Shown piece by piece: positions 63,708 through 64,000 of a stretch of 64,000 nucleotides of DNA; the stretch's first letter is position 1, and the number at the start of each line of letters is the position of its first letter. This DNA comes from Streptomyces jumonjinensis (lineage in GTDB: Bacteria; Actinomycetota; Actinomycetes; Streptomycetales; Streptomycetaceae). A program made the position numbers and the translations under genes. The stretch spans positions 1 to 64,000 of the forward strand of contig NZ_VCLA01000024.1 in the NCBI RefSeq assembly GCF_009600885.1, in the 5' to 3' direction. Below the pieces are notes generated by a model. That model had not been told where the DNA came from and made no database searches. It saw nothing but the letters and a program-made list of their open reading frames with translations.

Positions 63708-64000
63708 TCAGGCGGCGATGACCTCGATGCCGAACTTCGCGGCAACCTCGGGGTGCAGACGCACGGACACCTGGTGCGAGCCCAGGGTCTTGATCGGCGC
63801 ACCGAGCTCGACGCGACGCTTGTCGACCTCCGGGCCACCGGCGGACTTGATCGCCGTGGCGATGTCGGCCGGGGTGACGGAGCCGAAGAGACGGCCGGCG
63901 TCGCCGGAGCGAACAGCCAGACGCACCTTGACGGCCTCAAGCTTGGCCTTGACCTCGTTGGCCTGCTCGATGGTCGCGATCTCGTGGATCTTGCGGGCGC
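63708..64000 (-). CDS. rplI: Ribosomal protein bL9, C-terminal part
   Basis: The gene runs off the right edge; about 97 codons of the roughly 148 are here. Visible are the long central helix (KVKLEA-type, [12 protein letters not shown]), [18 protein letters not shown] and [19 protein letters not shown] and the end [19 protein letters not shown], all typical of the L9 C-terminal RNA-binding domain. It is part of the rpsF-ssb-rpsR-rplI operon, with the other genes outside the window. Confidence 0.97.
   Translation of the reverse strand, partial: ARKIHEIATIEQANEVKAKLEAVKVRLAVRSGDAGRLFGSVTPADIATAIKSAGGPEVDKRRVELGAPIKTLGSHQVSVRLHPEVAAKFGIEVIAA

Overview
The window is high-GC actinobacterial DNA and is almost certainly from a Streptomyces chromosome close to oriC. 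The evidence is pervasive GTG starts and third-position GC, an SsgA sporulation protein, a Rex-controlled cydAB-cydCD operon, a single in-frame TTA (bldA-type) codon, three copies of the Streptomyces parS sequence GTTTCACGTGAAAC, and dnaB next to rplI at the right end. From memory, the gene order matches the S. coelicolor SCO3909-SCO3977 neighbourhood read backwards. I could not run an alignment. No tRNA, rRNA, insertion sequence, prophage or CRISPR array was seen.

Left part (1-20 kb): a glycerophosphodiester phosphodiesterase, two small RsbW-like HATPase proteins and a GAF/SpoIIE-type phosphatase domain protein that lacks a metal-ligand Asp, interspersed with a SEC-C/DUF5926 protein, a degenerate-looking prim-pol protein and aminopeptidase P. 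A copper and haem-peroxidase run follows (YcnI, Sco1/SenC, PCu(A)C, CopC-CopD, Tat-exported DyP peroxidase), then pheA, serS and a HAD phosphatase. The pheA-serS gap carries a cluster of DnaA boxes.

Middle (20-46 kb): a four-gene leftward ABC transporter operon (two permeases, two ATPases, genes overlapping by 4 bp), an alpha/beta hydrolase, a MerR regulator, an LLM oxidoreductase, a second HAD phosphatase, a secreted M23 peptidase, and an orphan GAF histidine kinase. Then comes the cytochrome bd operon cydA-cydB-cydCD behind a Rex operator, with a parS site inside the first codons of cydCD. A HisC-type aminotransferase, a LacI regulator, a calcineurin-like phosphoesterase, a membrane protein and thiC with a TPP riboswitch complete this part.

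Right part (46-64 kb): a YibE/F transporter with a His-rich N-terminus, ssgA without its usual neighbour ssgR, small membrane proteins and a cupin, a PLP lyase, a LysR regulator with a TTA codon, a Nudix protein, two GNAT proteins, MarR, a serine beta-lactamase-like hydrolase, and a short accessory patch (DUF4180, a large DUF6185-like membrane protein, an unknown 132-residue protein). It ends with dnaB, a MATE exporter and the C-terminal part of rplI.

Overall the region is mostly conserved core. The points most worth attention are three DnaA-box clusters, three parS sites (two embedded in long perfect palindromes between convergent genes), the missing ssgR, the bldA-type codon, the altered phosphatase, the repeat-filled gene-less stretches near 1.8-4.3 kb, and the 56.5-60.1 kb accessory patch.
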